Origin: JBBECJ01 sp041751795
Lineage (GTDB): Bacteria; Chloroflexota; Chloroflexia; Thermomicrobiales; CFX8
Assembly: GCA_041751795.1 (NCBI GenBank)
Contig: JBGSWU010000436.1
Span: 1 to 17,425, forward strand
Length of the DNA: 17,425 nucleotides
Direction: 5' to 3'
The number at the start of each line of letters is the position of its first letter. Position 1 is the first letter of the stretch. The notes beneath the pieces are model-generated. The model saw only the letters and a list, made by a program, of their open reading frames with translations, ran no database searches and was not told the DNA's origin. A program made the translations under genes and the position numbers. Below are positions 14,626 to 17,425 of this stretch, piece after piece.

Positions 14626-15150
14626 ATGAAGCGGCTCACTGGCTCGGTTACGTTGGCGCTCGTCGCGCTCGTCCTGTTCGCTGTTCCGGCAGCTGCCGGG
14701 CGTGAATGGTGTGCGAAAGACCCTGTTGTGATGCTTGATGGAACGGCTGTCCAGATTCTTGTTGCCGTCCCGGTGGAATACGTCGCGGCTGTGAACGGGC
14801 CGATTGACGTTCAGATTACATTGCCACGCAATGTTGAATCAGAAATCGTCTTCCTGGATGCTGGATTCAATGGCTATGGTGAAACGGTCCGATTCCGGTC
14901 GGCGGGCGTGGCTGTTGCCACTGATGGTTCGTTCGATATCCGCATCCGTGCCCAGGTTCCGATGGACCTGAAGGTGCTGCGTGATCTTGGCTTGTCGATC
15001 GGTGGCGTTCCGCTGCAAATCACTATCATCACGAATGGCGAGTTGACATGGGACAATGGCCTGCCATCGGTCGTCAACGGAGAAACGACGATCGTTGAAG
15101 GGAACGCACTTGCGACGTTCGCGGATGTAAAGGTTCGCGGCAGCAACTAA
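14626..15150 (+). CDS. Small secreted protein controlled by a c-di-GMP riboswitch (174 aa)
   Basis: I do not recognise the family. ATG 14626 has GAAGGGA at 14610-14616. The in-frame ATG at 14548 lies inside the riboswitch aptamer and is not the start. Residues 1-25 are a classical signal peptide: MKRLTG, a hydrophobic core, and a likely signal peptidase I cut after PAAA or PAAAG. The mature ~150 residues contain alternating hydrophobic strands (VQILVAVPVEYV, PIDVQITLP, FDIRIRAQVPMDL, LQITIITNGELTW), which suggest an all-beta extracellular fold. There is one Cys (29) and no anchor or sortase motif. The riboswitch implies a role in surface, biofilm or motility behaviour; that is inference. The gene is alone and ends at the terminator 15175-15203. 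Confidence 0.85.
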   Translation: MKRLTGSVTLALVALVLFAVPAAAGREWCAKDPVVMLDGTAVQILVAVPVEYVAAVNGPIDVQITLPRNVESEIVFLDAGFNGYGETVRFRSAGVAVATDGSFDIRIRAQVPMDLKVLRDLGLSIGGVPLQITIITNGELTWDNGLPSVVNGETTIVEGNALATFADVKVRGSN

Positions 15151-15174
15151 CCAGATCGCACGACAGAAACGACG

Positions 15175-15203
15175 ACGGGCGTCCCTACTGGAGGGACGCC
15201 CGT
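15175..15203. terminator. Terminator between convergent genes
   Basis: A perfect 12-bp stem ACGGGCGTCCCT/AGGGACGCCCGT with loop ACTGG, followed by TT on the plus strand. It is 24 bp past the stop of the secreted protein and 52 bp from the stop of the convergent CNNM gene, so it may serve both. Confidence 0.75.
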
Positions 15204-15255
15204 TTGCGTGGCACGCTCAACACACCGTTGTGGTGCTGATGACGCCTCAGCACTA

Positions 15256-16611
15256 TCAGTCCCGGTCGTCAGCCTCTGTCTGATCGTCATCATTCTTTCG
15301 CCGGGCAGTGCGTTCGAGGCGGACGCCGCTGATGCGCAGGCCATCAAGCTCAGTAACGGTCAGTCGGGCACCATCGAGTTCGACGGTATCGTTGATAAGC
15401 GGCGTTCGACCGAGTTCGTAGAATACGAGACCGCCGATCGTCCGGGCGCTGGATTCATCCAGCGACAATCCGAACGTCTCGTTGACATCCTGAACGAGCG
15501 TCAGACCGTCGAGTAGTTCGTCCATACCGGGGGCGTGCGTCTCATTCTCCGCGATGACGGGTGTACGAGAGAACTCGTCTGGCAACGGGCCAACCAACCG
15601 CTCGATGACGCGTTCGAGTTCGATGACACCAGCCGTTCCACCGAACTCATCGACGGCAAGCGCGATGTGCGTGCGTGCATCGCGCATTGCTTCGATCAGA
15701 CGGTCCAGTGGAAGCGACGTCGGCACCTGGAGGACCGGACGAATGAGTTTCGGCAAATCGATTTGGCCGCCATTGGCGAGTTCCGCAAGTGCATCACGGG
15801 CATGCAGCACACCGGCAACATGGTCGGAGTCGCCGTCCCAGACCGGGTACCGTTCCAGCCGGTGAACCTGGAGAACATGCTGGACATGGGCGGCGTCGGA
15901 GTTGAGTGGCAGGCCAACGATTTCTGTCCGTGGCAGCATGACATCGACAGCTGTGTCGTCGTGAAACAGGAAGGCGCGGTCGATAATCTCCTGTTCGGTT
16001 TCTTCGAGCAGGCCTCCCTGGGCGCTGGCAGTGACGAGCATCCGTAATTCTGCTTCGGAGTGGATCAGCGCATGGCCGGACGATCCCTCAAGGCCAATGC
16101 CCCTGACGACCAGCCGACCAAGGCCATTCATCGCGAAGATGATCGGTCGGAAGATCTTCAGAAAGATCTCGAGCGGTGCAGCGACCCAAAGTGAAGTCGA
16201 TTCAGAACGTTGCAGCGCAATCGTCTTTGGTGCGAGCTCGCCGAAGACGATATGGAGAACGGTGATCAGCGAGAAGGCGATCACGAAGGCAATGCCGTGG
16301 GCGCTGAAGTAGGCGATATCCGGCGGAACGATTTCTTCGAGAATCGGATCAAGCATCGAGGCGAGGGCTGGCTCACCAACCCAGCCAAGCCCAAGGCTGG
16401 CCATCGTGATACCGAGTTGCGTGGCGGCAATGTACGAATCAAGATCGCGAAGCGAGCGGCGCACAACTCGCGCCCGACGGTTTCCCTCGGACACAAGTTC
16501 ATCGATGCGGGTCCTTCGAACACTGACGAGGGCGAACTCAGCCGCAACAAAAAACCCGTTGGCGGCGACGAGAATAAGAACGATGATCAAGTTCAACGTG
16601 ATTTCGAACAT
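15256..16611 (-). CDS. CNNM/CorC-type transporter-associated protein (DUF21-CBS pair-CorC_HlyC)
   Basis: The 451-residue protein has the full domain order of the hemolysin-C/CNNM family, which is linked to Mg2+/Co2+ export or homeostasis. The N-terminal DUF21 membrane domain (~1-200) contains ANGFFVAAEFALVSVRRTRIDEL, QLGITMASLGLGWVGEPALA and FGELAPKTIALQ. Two CBS domains (~210-335) begin at VDVMLPRTEIVGLP and include HIALAVDEFGGTAGVIELE, the usual AMP/ATP-sensing region. The C-terminal CorC_HlyC domain (~360-440) covers LDGLTLVQDVNETFGL and TIGGLVFYELGRTP. ATG 16611 has AAGGAG about 14 bases upstream, a rather long spacing. The original 'hemolysin' name of this family is not a functional claim. 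The protein ends in a charged tail. Confidence 0.93.
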   Translation of the reverse strand: MFEITLNLIIVLILVAANGFFVAAEFALVSVRRTRIDELVSEGNRRARVVRRSLRDLDSYIAATQLGITMASLGLGWVGEPALASMLDPILEEIVPPDIAYFSAHGIAFVIAFSLITVLHIVFGELAPKTIALQRSESTSLWVAAPLEIFLKIFRPIIFAMNGLGRLVVRGIGLEGSSGHALIHSEAELRMLVTASAQGGLLEETEQEIIDRAFLFHDDTAVDVMLPRTEIVGLPLNSDAAHVQHVLQVHRLERYPVWDGDSDHVAGVLHARDALAELANGGQIDLPKLIRPVLQVPTSLPLDRLIEAMRDARTHIALAVDEFGGTAGVIELERVIERLVGPLPDEFSRTPVIAENETHAPGMDELLDGLTLVQDVNETFGLSLDESSARTIGGLVFYELGRTPLINDTVELDGARLTVTELDGLRISGVRLERTARRKNDDDQTEADDRD

Positions 16612-17159
16612 CAGTGTGTCGATCGCTCCTTGCGATGTATGGCAGGGTCAAAGGCAACAATGCGAGTGCATCCACTCTCTCGCTTTGACGGTCGGCCTGC
16701 CGTCTATAACCTACCACCGAATGCCATCAACGAACATGGTTGCGGGGTGCTGGTTGTCCAGCACCCCGCTCGCGTGTATCGGACTGAATAGGCTAGGAGT
16801 TTGAGGAATCTGTAGATGCCGTCTCCGGTAAGCGTATTGGCCACGGAAGGGACGGCACCCGCCAGGCCATTCGCGGATTCAATAACCGGCTCAGGAATTC
16901 TCCGGCCTGTTTTCCGCGATACGATCGAGGTCGATCGATTGTGGGGGATCCAGAGGCTCCAGCCTATCGTCCTTTCGAATTCCTTCATCCGCTGCTCGCA
17001 CGTTTCATGCCGCTATACTTCATCAAACCGAGCAACCGCAAGGGTTGTCAGCGGCTTGCAGTCGGATAATCAAACTATAAAGATCGGCCCTGACACTTCG
17101 ATGACGACAAGATGACATTCTCATGAATAGTTGCCACTCATATATGACGATGAGGTGAT
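16612..17159. other. Intergenic region without a convincing gene
   Basis: Frames on both strands here are short, lack ribosome binding sites or domain character, or run through the hairpin at 16742-16769. The region must hold the divergent promoters of the CNNM gene (minus) and the response regulator (plus). AT-rich stretches near 17068-17085 (GGATAATC, CTATAAAG) are -10 candidates for the latter, but no well-spaced -35 box stands out. Confidence 0.5.
16742..16769. terminator. Orphan stem-loop
   Basis: A perfect 12-bp stem GCGGGGTGCTGG/CCAGCACCCCGC with a TTGT loop, as strong as the gene terminators elsewhere in the window. However, no gene ends beside it on either strand: the CNNM gene starts 130 bp to the left and the response regulator starts 390 bp to the right. 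Confidence 0.6.
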
Positions 17160-17425
17160 ATGGCCGAGCAGGTCCTTGTTGTCGATGATGATCCGCGTAT
17201 TTTAAGCATGATGCGGCGCGGACTGATTTTTGCCGGATACGAGGTGCAAACCGCAGAAACCGGTGAACTGGCGCTGGAAAAGACACTCGACGCGCTACCG
17301 AGTATCGTCATTCTTGATGTCGGTCTGCCGGGGATGGACGGTCTCGAGGTCTGCCGGCGCCTGCGTGCTGCCGAGCCGCGCCTGCCAATCCTCCTCCTGA
17401 CTGCTCGCGACCGTGTTCCCGATCG
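17160..17425 (+). CDS. Response regulator, receiver domain (3'-truncated by window edge)
   Basis: ATG 17160 follows GAGGTGAT (17152-17159), which pairs well with the 16S 3' end but sits close to the start. The 88 visible residues are most of a receiver domain: QVLVVDDDPRIL with the acidic pocket Asp10/Asp11, the phosphoacceptor Asp53 in IVILDVGLPGMDG, and Thr81 in ILLLTARD. The conserved Lys and the output domain lie beyond the right edge. The sequence style (LPGMDGLEVCRRLR...LTARDRVPD) resembles OmpR/PhoB-type regulators such as MprA, so a winged-helix DNA-binding domain and a histidine kinase gene are expected just outside the window. Target genes cannot be inferred. Confidence 0.93.
   Translation, partial: MAEQVLVVDDDPRILSMMRRGLIFAGYEVQTAETGELALEKTLDALPSIVILDVGLPGMDGLEVCRRLRAAEPRLPILLLTARDRVPD

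Noticed and set aside
16704..16988. 94-codon minus-strand open frame
   Set aside because: It reads through the strong hairpin at 16742-16769, lacks a ribosome binding site, and resembles no known protein.
1..17425. CRISPR array, rRNA, phage or plasmid genes
   Set aside because: No regularly spaced repeats, rRNA-like segments, integrase, capsid or replication genes were seen on either strand.

Overview
This is a GC-rich bacterial segment with mixed gene orientations, intergenic regions that are often 150-600 bp, and strong stem-loop terminators. The gene set (a very large FtsX-type ABC permease, lipoproteins with Thr/Pro/Ala-rich linkers, a GerMN-Gmad2 lipoprotein, a YdjC-type deacetylase, SulP, CNNM/CorC, GlsB/YeaQ and an OmpR-type response regulator) fits a Chloroflexota bacterium, perhaps near Sphaerobacter/Thermomicrobia. 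That placement is an inference from gene style; no rRNA or other marker gene is present. There is no phage, plasmid or CRISPR signature. Mobile DNA is limited to one clear MITE-like inverted-repeat element and one weak candidate.

Layout, left to right. (1) 2-724: the C-terminal part of an MGT/UGT-type glycosyltransferase, cut by the window edge. It is followed by a 194-bp element with near-perfect 39-bp terminal inverted repeats (736-929). (2) 1221-1755: two small proteins of unknown function, then a terminator. (3) 2024-5987: an ABC exporter made of a LolD/MacB-type ATPase and a 1004-residue double-FtsX permease, closed by a strong terminator. An 8-bp motif AATRCGTA recurs upstream of both (2) and (3) and may be a shared operator. 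(4) 6376-7413: an unrecognised lipoprotein with its own terminator. (5) 7705-9928: a YdjC/ChbG-like deacetylase and an M50-type membrane metalloprotease, separated by a 385-bp gap. (6) 9950-13640: on the minus strand a SulP-STAS anion transporter and a GerMN-Gmad2 lipoprotein, the latter divergent from a plus-strand FHA-domain protein. (7) 13732-13989: a minus-strand GlsB/YeaQ membrane protein, separated from the FHA gene by a 32-bp perfect palindrome that can terminate both. (8) 14481-15150: a cyclic di-GMP-I (GEMM-I) riboswitch in front of a small secreted protein. (9) 15256-16611: a minus-strand CNNM/CorC-type protein. (10) 17160 to the right edge: the receiver domain of a response regulator.

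Most genes look like independent units of envelope, transport and signalling function. The most informative element is the c-di-GMP riboswitch. It places an otherwise anonymous secreted protein under second-messenger control, and it shows that the protein starts at 14626, not at the upstream ATG that lies inside the aptamer. The leader carries further structure, both upstream of the aptamer and around the ribosome binding site.
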